Source: an uncultured Bermanella sp. (GTDB lineage: Bacteria > Pseudomonadota > Gammaproteobacteria > Pseudomonadales > Oceanobacteraceae). From it: DNA of 64,000 nucleotides. Both the position numbers and the translations under genes were made by a program. Position 1 is the first letter of the stretch. Every line of letters starts with the position of its first letter. Below, piece by piece: positions 8,552-16,004 of the stretch. The notes beneath the pieces are model-generated. The model worked only from the letters and a program-made list of their open reading frames with translations. It had not been told where the DNA came from and did not search any database. The stretch is from positions 82,318 to 146,317 of the forward strand of contig CAJXRF010000002.1 in assembly GCA_913058575.1 (NCBI GenBank), in the 5' to 3' direction.

Positions 8552-9612
8552 TTAATTTTCAGCTTACAATATGGGCATGTTTAGTTTTCAGTGGGTACTG
8601 TCAGGCAAGTTCGATTCACCAAGCCATCATATTGCAATATCATCACGTCAGCGATACCACTCCCCCCAGCACCAGTGTGTCTCCTGAAAAATTCATTGAA
8701 CATTTAGCGTTAATTGATCAACTAGGGTTTCAGGTATTGCCATTGCCCATCATTTTACAACATATTCAACAAGGCTCTTCGTTCTCCCGCAAGACCCTTG
8801 GTATCAGTTTTGATGACGGTTATTTATCCATATATCAGCAGGCATTTCCTGAACTAAAAAAACGCAATTTACCCTTCACTATTTTTGTCAGCCCTCAAGC
8901 CATAGACAAACAGCATGGCAATAGTTTGAGCTGGTTACAGCTACAAGAGATGCAAAAACATGGTGCCACCATTGCTAATCACAGCCTAAACCATGACCAC
9001 TTACTGGCCAGACAAAACAACGAAGCGTTAAGTGAATGGAAAACGAGAATCACACAAAATATAAACCAAGCACAGTTGCGCCTAGGCTCTGAATTAAACA
9101 CATTTGAAAAACTATTTGCTTACCCTTACGGAGAGTTCAACCACGCTCTACAAAGCTTATTAGACGAACAAGGCTATATTGCGTTTTCGCAGCAATCTGG
9201 CCCAATTTCTTCTTCAAGCCATTTACAAGCCTTGCCACGCTTTCCCGCCTCAGGTGTCTACGCCAATTTAGAAACCCTTAGTATTAAATTAAAAAGCCTT
9301 GCCTTTAACATCATTAAGGAAAGTCCTAAAAGCGAGCTACTACTGCTTGGTCAACCTGCACCAGAACTTGATTTAACGTTATTGGCCAAAGATTTAAACC
9401 ATCAGCACCTGCAATGTTTTTACCAAGGGCAAAGAATTTTCACTCAGGTAACTCAACAGGAAGATCAATTAAGGGTTACGGCCCGTCACAGCAGCCCCTT
9501 AAAAGAAGGGCGCAGTCGCTACAACTGCACGTGCCCTTCGCTTAGTCAAAACCGCTATTATTGGTACTCAATGCCGTTCGTGGTGTCTAATGAACAAGGG
9601 GAAATTAAATAA
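8524..9612 (+). CDS. Polysaccharide deacetylase family protein
   Basis: 362 residues. An N-terminal hydrophobic signal (cleavage probably after YCQA) is followed by a NodB-type deacetylase domain: ILQYHHVS, then GISFDDGY with the catalytic and metal Asp pair, then IANHSLNHDHLL with the metal-binding His residues, and FAYPYGEF. The C-terminal 110 residues are an extra domain of unknown role. It probably removes acetyl groups from an extracellular or envelope polysaccharide; the substrate cannot be told. The start overlaps the J-protein gene by 28 bases. Confidence 0.85.
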   Translation: MLRTVLSFLINFQLTIWACLVFSGYCQASSIHQAIILQYHHVSDTTPPSTSVSPEKFIEHLALIDQLGFQVLPLPIILQHIQQGSSFSRKTLGISFDDGYLSIYQQAFPELKKRNLPFTIFVSPQAIDKQHGNSLSWLQLQEMQKHGATIANHSLNHDHLLARQNNEALSEWKTRITQNINQAQLRLGSELNTFEKLFAYPYGEFNHALQSLLDEQGYIAFSQQSGPISSSSHLQALPRFPASGVYANLETLSIKLKSLAFNIIKESPKSELLLLGQPAPELDLTLLAKDLNHQHLQCFYQGQRIFTQVTQQEDQLRVTARHSSPLKEGRSRYNCTCPSLSQNRYYWYSMPFVVSNEQGEIK

Positions 9613-9630
9613 AAACAATAATTCGCCTGC

Positions 9631-10605
9631 CTAAGGTTTTAAGTGCTTTATTTGCTCAGCGGTAGGTTGCTCTTCAATGTATTGCTTTGCGCACGACTGA
9701 ATACGCTGCGCTAGCAATTGACTGGCCGGGCCACTTATTTTTTTATTGGCAAACACCAGATACAAGGTCCCCTGTTTTTCATAATCTACTTCTAAATCAA
9801 GCGGCAATAAATCCCCTTTTACAATCAGCTCATGTGCTTCATGCATGGGAATCCAAGAAAACCCAAGGCCGTTGACCAATAACGCTCTAGCACTTTCAAA
9901 ATTAGAAACCGTCCAGCGTAAATCATTACCAATCCACCCTGAATCTCGGGTTTGTTTGATGCCAGAATCTTTAATCACTATGTGCACACTTTGATTTAAA
10001 TCGCTCACACTTACTTTACGACCTAATTTGTGTAAATCATGATCAGGATGGGCCACGGCCACAAAATTAATGTCAATTAATTTCTCTCCCATGAAGCCCG
10101 GTGGCACCCAAGGTGTAATGGAAATATCGACTCTCTTTTCCAACAGGGCTTCAGAAGCCCCTGACAATACTTCTTCTCGCAATAATAACTTGCAACCTCG
10201 ACTAATTGGCAAAAACTGTTTAAAGGCCTGAATCAGAATCGATTTTGGAAAAACCGCATCCGTGGCAAGGGCAACTTCCGCCTCCCAGCCTTGCATGAGG
10301 CTCGCGGCCACCTGCTCCAGTTCCATGGCGTTATCTAGCAAATGCCTAGAGCGTTGCAATAATGCCTCGCCAGCAGACGTGAGCACTGCTTTACGCCCTT
10401 CTATGTGAAGCAACTCCATACCAAGCTGCTCTTGGAGCTTGGTCACGGTATAGCTCACCGAGGATTGGCTTTTATTAAGGGATTCTGCGGCCAGCGCATA
10501 GCTGCCACAATCTACGACGGCCTGTAATGCTCGCCACTGCTCTAGGGTTACTCTGGGTCCGCGCATACCTGGAATCTGTATTAATTTAGGAAAGACTGGC
10601 AGCAT
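9631..10605 (-). CDS. LysR family transcriptional regulator
   Basis: 324 residues. The winged helix-turn-helix is VTLEQWRALQAVVDCGSYALAAESLNKSQSSVSYTVTKLQEQLG (given here as its landmarks: SYALAAE, QSSVSY, KLQEQLG), followed by a typical effector-binding domain. It stands opposite the UPF0149 gene and has no obvious adjacent target operon. A second ATG at 10566 (MRGPRVTL) is closer to the usual LysR start and may be the true one. The inducer is unknown. Confidence 0.88.
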   Translation of the reverse strand: MLPVFPKLIQIPGMRGPRVTLEQWRALQAVVDCGSYALAAESLNKSQSSVSYTVTKLQEQLGMELLHIEGRKAVLTSAGEALLQRSRHLLDNAMELEQVAASLMQGWEAEVALATDAVFPKSILIQAFKQFLPISRGCKLLLREEVLSGASEALLEKRVDISITPWVPPGFMGEKLIDINFVAVAHPDHDLHKLGRKVSVSDLNQSVHIVIKDSGIKQTRDSGWIGNDLRWTVSNFESARALLVNGLGFSWIPMHEAHELIVKGDLLPLDLEVDYEKQGTLYLVFANKKISGPASQLLAQRIQSCAKQYIEEQPTAEQIKHLKP

Positions 10606-10724
10606 AAATCAGAGCTAAGCTGAAAGATAGCGCGACAATTATGGCTTGTGCATGCCCGAATTGAAAACATGCTGGTATACTGACATGAATTAACAACACA
10701 TCATTTCAACAGATTGAGTACACC

Positions 10725-11297
10725 ATGAGCACAACAGCGGCGTTAAATGAAGATCAACTGGAATCCCTAGCGCTATTTTTAGAGGATCAAGCCGAACAAG
10801 AAGATGGCTTAGATTTCTTCGCCTTACATGGTTTATTAACCGCCAACGCCATTAGCCTGCAGCCCTTAAATTGGGCTGAACTTTCCACCATGATTTTCAA
10901 TGGTGACGTTAAATGGGAAAACGAAAAACAACAACAAGAAATGACATTCTTAATTGAACTGCTGCAAAAAGAAGTCATTGAACTGATTGAATCAGGTCAA
11001 ACCTTCCCTATCCCTTGTGAATTAAATGTCGAAGCAGACGAAGACGACGAAGCAGCACCGCTTGAAAACTGGAGCGTGGGCTTTATGTTGCTTACCATAG
11101 AGCAAGAAGAAGTTTGGTATCGTAAATTTGAAAAGGATGCCGCTGAGTTATTGTTTCCGATTCTATATGCATCAGGTTTAAACAGTGAAGATGAAGCCTT
11201 TGCTGAAATAGATGATGATGACAAACTTAGTTTACAAGTTTGTGCCAGCATTCCAGACAATATTGTGGACTTATTCCTGCTTTATCATGGGGAATAA
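10725..11297 (+). CDS. UPF0149 (YecA/YgfB-like) family protein
   Basis: 190 residues, strongly acidic. The signature LDFFALHGLLTAN near residue 28 and NWSVGFMLL near 124 match the UPF0149 helical family (YgfB/YecA). The C-terminal SEC-C zinc motif of YecA proteins is absent. The family has been linked to gene regulation and metal-binding tails, but no role can be read here. It is divergent from LysR and convergent with the hsbR-like gene. Confidence 0.85.
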   Translation: MSTTAALNEDQLESLALFLEDQAEQEDGLDFFALHGLLTANAISLQPLNWAELSTMIFNGDVKWENEKQQQEMTFLIELLQKEVIELIESGQTFPIPCELNVEADEDDEAAPLENWSVGFMLLTIEQEEVWYRKFEKDAAELLFPILYASGLNSEDEAFAEIDDDDKLSLQVCASIPDNIVDLFLLYHGE

Positions 11298-11340
11298 ACT
11301 CACCTTTAAACTATTTTTTAGTCATTAAACAAACGGCAAA

Positions 11341-11365
11341 CGGTGGTATTAATCTAATACCACCG
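11341..11365. terminator. Hairpin between convergent UPF0149 and hsbR-like genes
   Basis: CGGTGGTATTA and TAATACCACCG form a perfect 11-bp inverted repeat around a three-base centre. It overlaps the last codons and stop of the minus-strand gene and lies 44 bases after the UPF0149 stop. There is no T run, so its terminator role is tentative. Confidence 0.4.
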
Positions 11366-13031
11366 CCCTTGAAACAGGAAAATCCACCTCAACTGTACAG
11401 CCGTTATTACTGTACTCCACCCGTTTACATACTTTACGTATTAAGGATATTCCGCGCCCAAAACTGTCTTCGTGATCACTGTCGAGAATATTTTCAAACT
11501 CAAAGCCCTTGCCTGAATCCACCAGCCTAATGCGCAACACCGTTTCATCTTCAAATAACAACTCACAATTAATGTTAATTTGCGCGTCATTCAATGCTTC
11601 AATACGCTCTTGGCGAAGCTGATAATATTCTGCAAAGCCGTCTTCGCTACGCTTTAAGTCTGAAGATAAATCTAACAAACCGTGTTCTAAGGCATTGCTG
11701 TACAACTCAGCTAGCAATAAGCCAATAACATCTTTATTGGGCCTCAATAACGTTTGAGCCCCCAGTACCGACATAATTTCTTCAACCGGGTTTGAGCGCT
11801 GAATATCCTCCACCCCAAGATCGCAATTCATTTGCCAATAAATACCTTCATAGCCTTTGAGTTCTGACAATTGATTATTGTGCTTAATCACCACAGGGCC
11901 ACTTTTCACTTCAACCAAAGAAATATCATCCCTTTGTTCGGCACCTTGAATAAAATCTTCTAACTGACTTAAAATAACTGAAAAGGGGTCCTTTACTCCC
12001 TTGGCAAAACAATTCAATAAGCGCTCTTCTTCAAAGAACTCACCATTTGGGTTCTCAGCCTCTATAATACCGTCAGTAAAGAACACCACGGACTCACCTG
12101 GGTTTAATTGCTTAACCTCAAACCCCTTATTAAATTTTTCATTATGCTCAACCCCCAACGGCATGTTTTGTGAACATATGGTCTCTCTAATTGAGCCATC
12201 GGGCGCCACGAGATAGGCATCTGGCAGCCCGCCCATCCATACTTGAACACTGTCACCTAAGGTATTTAGCTCTAGGATGGTGGCGCAGCAAAACATGTAA
12301 TCTGGCAACATGGAGCTGAGCATTTTATTAAACTCAAACGCAATCTCCCCCACACTCAAATGCCGTAATGCCAATTGATCAAAGCTATGGGCAATAGGCA
12401 ACGTACCAATAGACGCGCCTAATCCATGGCCGGTAAAATCCCCTAAAAACACATATAAGCCACCAGCCGGGCTGGGGGCAGACAATAAGATATCACCATT
12501 AAATGTGGAGGCTGGCGCTATGTGACTGCGTAAACTCTCGCACTCACTTAAATTGTGCTCTAAAGCTTTGTTAAATATGTGGGCAACAATGTTTTGCTCA
12601 CGCTGCCAGCGATTATTATGCTCGATGAGCTGCTGGTTTTTTTGGGTGATCACTTGGGTAAGCTCACGAATGCGCATGTGAGCGGCAATTTTGGCCTTCA
12701 ATACGGCATCGTTATAGGGCTTAGATAAGAAGTCATCACCTCCTGACTCTAGGCACTGACTTAACGCCTTGTCATCATCAAGGGCAGTTAAAAATATAAT
12801 CGGAACATAATTACCATCCGCTTGAATGGCCTTAATTTTCTTAGTAGCCTGCAAGCCATCCATGATGGGCATCATGACATCCATAAGCACGATGTCGAAA
12901 TCGTCTTCTTGATAGGCATCAATGGCTTGCTGCCCATCCTGTGCCTCACAAATTTCATGGCCATCTTCTTCCAACAACCAAGTTAATATAGCTCGGTTGG
13001 TTGCCTGATCATCTACCACCAGCACTTTCAT
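11349..13031 (-). CDS. hsbR: Response regulator with PP2C phosphatase and HATPase domains (HsbR-like)
   Basis: 560 residues in three parts. Residues 1-120 are a receiver domain with D7/D8 and the phospho-acceptor D51 (IVLMDVMMP) and K in FLSKP. A central SpoIIE/PP2C phosphatase has GDFTGHG and FFTDGIIEA metal motifs. A C-terminal GHKL kinase-like domain has ELYSNALEHG and DSGKGFEF...GRGISLI. This is the domain order of Pseudomonas HsbR, a partner-switch controller that dephosphorylates or phosphorylates an STAS antagonist and affects motility and biofilm formation. The STAS gene lies immediately upstream in the same operon. Confidence 0.9.
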   Translation of the reverse strand: MKVLVVDDQATNRAILTWLLEEDGHEICEAQDGQQAIDAYQEDDFDIVLMDVMMPIMDGLQATKKIKAIQADGNYVPIIFLTALDDDKALSQCLESGGDDFLSKPYNDAVLKAKIAAHMRIRELTQVITQKNQQLIEHNNRWQREQNIVAHIFNKALEHNLSECESLRSHIAPASTFNGDILLSAPSPAGGLYVFLGDFTGHGLGASIGTLPIAHSFDQLALRHLSVGEIAFEFNKMLSSMLPDYMFCCATILELNTLGDSVQVWMGGLPDAYLVAPDGSIRETICSQNMPLGVEHNEKFNKGFEVKQLNPGESVVFFTDGIIEAENPNGEFFEEERLLNCFAKGVKDPFSVILSQLEDFIQGAEQRDDISLVEVKSGPVVIKHNNQLSELKGYEGIYWQMNCDLGVEDIQRSNPVEEIMSVLGAQTLLRPNKDVIGLLLAELYSNALEHGLLDLSSDLKRSEDGFAEYYQLRQERIEALNDAQININCELLFEDETVLRIRLVDSGKGFEFENILDSDHEDSFGRGISLIRKVCKRVEYSNNGCTVEVDFPVSRAVVLD

Positions 13032-13063
13032 ATACAGAGCATTCCTTTTATAAAAATGGCTGT

Positions 13064-13366
13064 TTAAACAAACTTAAATTTCTTATCAAAGTGCGCGATA
13101 GTAAAAATTTTCATTAAGTTTGGCTGGCAATTGCATATTTCAATGGCACAATCATCGCTCCCAAGATGATTTTTCATATTCAACAACATACCCAGCGCCG
13201 AACTGTCTATGTATTCTGTTTGGGCCAAATCCACCACAAACTTCATATCACTGCCGGCCATTTCTGAATAACAATCCCTAAAATCCTGAAGAATATTGAA
13301 ATCAAAACGACCACTAATTGATACCGTCAGCGTAGAATCCTGCTGATTAACACTCACATTTGACAT
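13064..13366 (-). CDS. hsbA: STAS-domain anti-sigma factor antagonist (HsbA-like)
   Basis: 100 residues, a single STAS domain. The segment EYIDSSALGMLL carries the Ser that partner-switch kinases phosphorylate. AAAAGGG at the correct distance selects the ATG at 13366; the longer frame to 13393 would add nine residues without a ribosome site. It is co-transcribed with the HsbR-like gene 32 bases downstream. In Pseudomonas the homologue toggles between an anti-sigma factor and a diguanylate cyclase according to phosphorylation; that the same happens here is inferred. No flgM gene is adjacent. Confidence 0.88.
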   Translation of the reverse strand: MSNVSVNQQDSTLTVSISGRFDFNILQDFRDCYSEMAGSDMKFVVDLAQTEYIDSSALGMLLNMKNHLGSDDCAIEICNCQPNLMKIFTIAHFDKKFKFV

Positions 13367-13479
13367 ACCATTGCCCTTTTTAGTCGAACTCAAATTTAGA
13401 ATAGTTGCATAATGGAATTTTGCTTGGGCAAAAGCGCTTTTATCAATACTTACAAAAGTAATTAACCTAGGAGGATGGC

Positions 13480-13857
13480 TTGCGAGATAAATTGTTTAAA
13501 GGCTTGCTAATAACCATTGGCTGGCTAAGCGTGATATTGGGGGTACTGGGGATATTTCTACCGCTATTGCCCACTACGCCGTTTTTATTGCTGGCGGCAG
13601 CCTGTTTTGTACGATCCAGCCCTAGGTTCTATGAGTGGCTCGTTCAGCACCCTAAATTAGGGCGATATGTGCTGGCCTACCTTGAGGGCTCGGGTATTCC
13701 AAAACGGGCTAAGTACATCACCATCATGATGATATTTTCCACTATGAGCCTGTCTATCTATTGGGTCCCTTTAGTTTGGGTAAAGTTTTTATTAGTGGGG
13801 ATTGGCGTATGCGTGAGCATTTACATATTAAAACAGCCCACTTTGCCAGCTGAATAA
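13480..13857 (+). CDS. DUF454 (YbaN-like) inner membrane protein
   Basis: 125 residues with three to four membrane helices and the family signature GVLGIFLPLLPTTPFLLLAAACF, followed by FYEWLVQHPKLG. The function of DUF454/YbaN is not established. The start codon is TTG: a full AGGAGG at 13469-13474 lies five bases upstream, and the nearby ATG is in another frame. It is divergent from the STAS gene. Confidence 0.88.
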   Translation: MRDKLFKGLLITIGWLSVILGVLGIFLPLLPTTPFLLLAAACFVRSSPRFYEWLVQHPKLGRYVLAYLEGSGIPKRAKYITIMMIFSTMSLSIYWVPLVWVKFLLVGIGVCVSIYILKQPTLPAE

Positions 13858-13931
13858 CATTTAATAAAAACGGCGCTCTTAAATAAAAGTGGGCAACTTA
13901 TCTAGCCGCCCAGTTGAGATAGCCTAGTAAG

Positions 13932-15365
13932 CTACCTCACCCATACTTCCACTCGCCTGTTTTTCAATTGTCCATCAGTGGCATTGGTGTAAGTCGCCAC
14001 AGGATTGAATTCGCCGTAACCTGTGCTTAATTTGGCATACACACCGACTTTAGCCAGTTCACGGCGTACTGCCATGGCGCGCAGCTTAGATAACAGCTTT
14101 GAACGGTCTTGGTCTTTTCGGCGATCGCCAAAACCAATGAGCAATAAATCTTGTTCATTTCCTTGCTGTTTAAACTGCTCTTTAATGTAATAGGCCAAGC
14201 GATAAATATCTTTAATGGCTTTATTATCTAGCTTGGCGCTGCCTGGTTGGAATCGAAAATTTAAGCTCAAACGCTTGTTTCCTTCCACCAATTGCAAATA
14301 ATCAATGGGTAAGTTTTTAGCCAACGAGGTATCCATAGCCTCTACGTTCTGTGAAATAAAGCCTAGTTTTTGCGCAATTCCCTGCCCTACTACACTTTCT
14401 GAAAAATTAATAAATTCTTTAACATAAGGATTGGTCGGCTCATCATCGCTATAAAGATAAAGGCGTCGTGATAACGCATAGTCTTCGGTGGCTACGGTTA
14501 ATAACGAAGGTTTAAACGCTTGGGTGTCTCCATCACTTACCGCCAATAATTTACTGTCACCCACAAACGCCAAGCCAATAAAGCCGATGGCACCTTTGTC
14601 TATTAAAACATTGCCCACTAACATTTCACTGGATTCAAAACGCTTAGCGCTTTCGCTTAAAGGCGCCTTTTTACTCAGCACCATATTTTTAAAGCTGTCC
14701 CAAGTACCTGAATTTTCATCTCGTGCATAAAGGTTAATACTTTGGTCGCTGCCTCCTAATTGTGCCCAATTGGTGATTTTCCCTGAGAAAATATCGGCCA
14801 ATTGTTGCTTACTTAGCTGGCTTATGGGGTTTTTCGGGTGAACAATCATGGCCAAACCATCAATGGCTAAAACATGCTCGCTGCTGGGGCCATCTAAATT
14901 GGTCATAGACAACCCATCCAAAACCTCTTTATCTTTGACTTTACGAGACGAAGCCCAAATATCTGCCTCACCTGACATTAAACCTTTAAAACCCGTACTG
15001 GAACCATGAGCTGAAATGCGAATTTGTACCGACTTGCCTCTATTGGGCAAATCACCTACAACCACTTTCTCATTAAGCTTTTGCAAAGGCTGCACACGAA
15101 CATTCATCAAGCCCTTTTGTTTTAAATACTCCATGGCCAAGTGAGGGCCAAGTTTACCGCCCACCGTGTTCGAGCCATGCATGGTGAACAACGTTGTGAC
15201 AGGGTCTTTGCTTGGAATATTTTTTAAAGGAACAGTGGAAAATACAATTTCTGATAGCGCACTTTGCCAGCGTAGTTCTTTCTCTGAGTGGTCAACAGCG
15301 AAGGCTGTGGAGGTAAAACAGAAACTTAAAATAAAGCTAAAAATAAAAGCAGAAAGCGTTCTCAT
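13932..15365 (-). CDS. PstS-like phosphate-binding protein fused to an OmpA domain
   Basis: 477 residues. A signal peptide (about residues 1-23, ending AFA) leads into a PstS/PBP-II domain (about 50-340) with HGSNTVGGKLGP, HGSSTGFKGL, LAIDGLAMIVHP and the ARDENSGTWDSF loop, all typical of phosphate-binding proteins. The last 110 residues form an OmpA-type peptidoglycan-binding domain (FRFQPGSAKLD, LLIGFGD, NRRVEVWVR). So it is probably a periplasmic phosphate-binding protein anchored to peptidoglycan rather than one feeding a cognate pump; no pst genes are adjacent. A Pho box lies upstream. Confidence 0.88.
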   Translation of the reverse strand: MRTLSAFIFSFILSFCFTSTAFAVDHSEKELRWQSALSEIVFSTVPLKNIPSKDPVTTLFTMHGSNTVGGKLGPHLAMEYLKQKGLMNVRVQPLQKLNEKVVVGDLPNRGKSVQIRISAHGSSTGFKGLMSGEADIWASSRKVKDKEVLDGLSMTNLDGPSSEHVLAIDGLAMIVHPKNPISQLSKQQLADIFSGKITNWAQLGGSDQSINLYARDENSGTWDSFKNMVLSKKAPLSESAKRFESSEMLVGNVLIDKGAIGFIGLAFVGDSKLLAVSDGDTQAFKPSLLTVATEDYALSRRLYLYSDDEPTNPYVKEFINFSESVVGQGIAQKLGFISQNVEAMDTSLAKNLPIDYLQLVEGNKRLSLNFRFQPGSAKLDNKAIKDIYRLAYYIKEQFKQQGNEQDLLLIGFGDRRKDQDRSKLLSKLRAMAVRRELAKVGVYAKLSTGYGEFNPVATYTNATDGQLKNRRVEVWVR

Positions 15366-15415
15366 TGATGGGGCAGGCCTGTGATTTTAATCAGGCGTCA
15401 CCATAACTGTGTTTT

Positions 15416-15433
15416 ATGACAGTTTTGTTACAA
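15416..15433 (-). promoter_or_regulatory. Pho box (PhoB site) of the PstS-OmpA gene
   Basis: Read on the minus strand, TTGTAAC-AAAA-CTGTCAT is a pair of 7-base repeats spaced by four bases. The second repeat is a perfect PhoB half-site and the first differs by one base. A TATGGT -10-like hexamer follows ten bases later, and the ATG is about 50 bases downstream. This indicates phosphate-starvation control. Confidence 0.72.
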
Positions 15434-15511
15434 AGGGATTGAAGCGTTAAATTATTAATTAGATGGGGGATTAAACGAAGGTTATAACACTGACGAGAAA
15501 TGCCGGAAACA

Positions 15512-15539
15512 GGCAGTGTTTAAACCTTTAAACACTGCC
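15512..15539 (-). terminator. Terminator hairpin after grxD
   Basis: A perfect 13-bp inverted repeat, GGCAGTGTTTAAA and TTTAAACACTGCC, ten bases beyond the grxD stop. There is no long T run on the minus strand, so efficiency is uncertain. Confidence 0.5.
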
Positions 15540-15549
15540 GTTATCAAAC

Positions 15550-15876
15550 TTAGGCTTCGTCTGGAACCGCTGCGTCGATCAATTCTTTTAGCTCACCGTT
15601 TTCAGCCATTTCAGTGATGATATCGCAGCCACCTACTAGCTCACCATTCACCCACAACTGCGGAAAAGTTGGCCAGTTAGCATACGCAGGAAGGTTGGCA
15701 CGAATTTCAGGGTTAGACAGAATATCAACGTAAGCAAAGCGCTTACCCACTTCCATTAACGCCTGTACGGTACGCGCTGAGAAACCACACTGTGGCTGGT
15801 TAGGGTTGCCTTTCATGTATAGCAATACAGTGTTGGCTTCAATTTGTTGTTTAATTTGTTCAATCACTTCAGACAT
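15550..15876 (-). CDS. grxD: Monothiol glutaredoxin GrxD (Grx4)
   Basis: 108 residues. The monothiol active site CGFS sits in NPNQPQCGFSARTVQ, with the glutathione-binding TFPQLWVNGELVGGCD. These features define the GrxD/Grx4 class that binds and transfers 2Fe-2S clusters with BolA partners. The ATG at 15876 (MSEVIEQ) is the family start; a longer frame to 15918 adds a nonconserved leader. It lies between the PstS-OmpA gene and the iron locus and is apparently monocistronic. Confidence 0.95.
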   Translation of the reverse strand: MSEVIEQIKQQIEANTVLLYMKGNPNQPQCGFSARTVQALMEVGKRFAYVDILSNPEIRANLPAYANWPTFPQLWVNGELVGGCDIITEMAENGELKELIDAAVPDEA

Positions 15877-16004
15877 ATTGTGCTCACGGTTATATTGTAA
15901 ATAGCAATTTCGTGCCATTTTAACGAATAACCTAGTGTTATGCTAGGTTTTGGATACAGGCCCTGTTAAGAGCCTGATATACGTCAACTGATGTGCCTAA
16001 AGAG

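Noticed and set aside
11240..11530. 96-codon plus-strand frame between UPF0149 and hsbR-like genes
   Set aside because: It overlaps both real genes and the hairpin; composition is that of a shadow frame.
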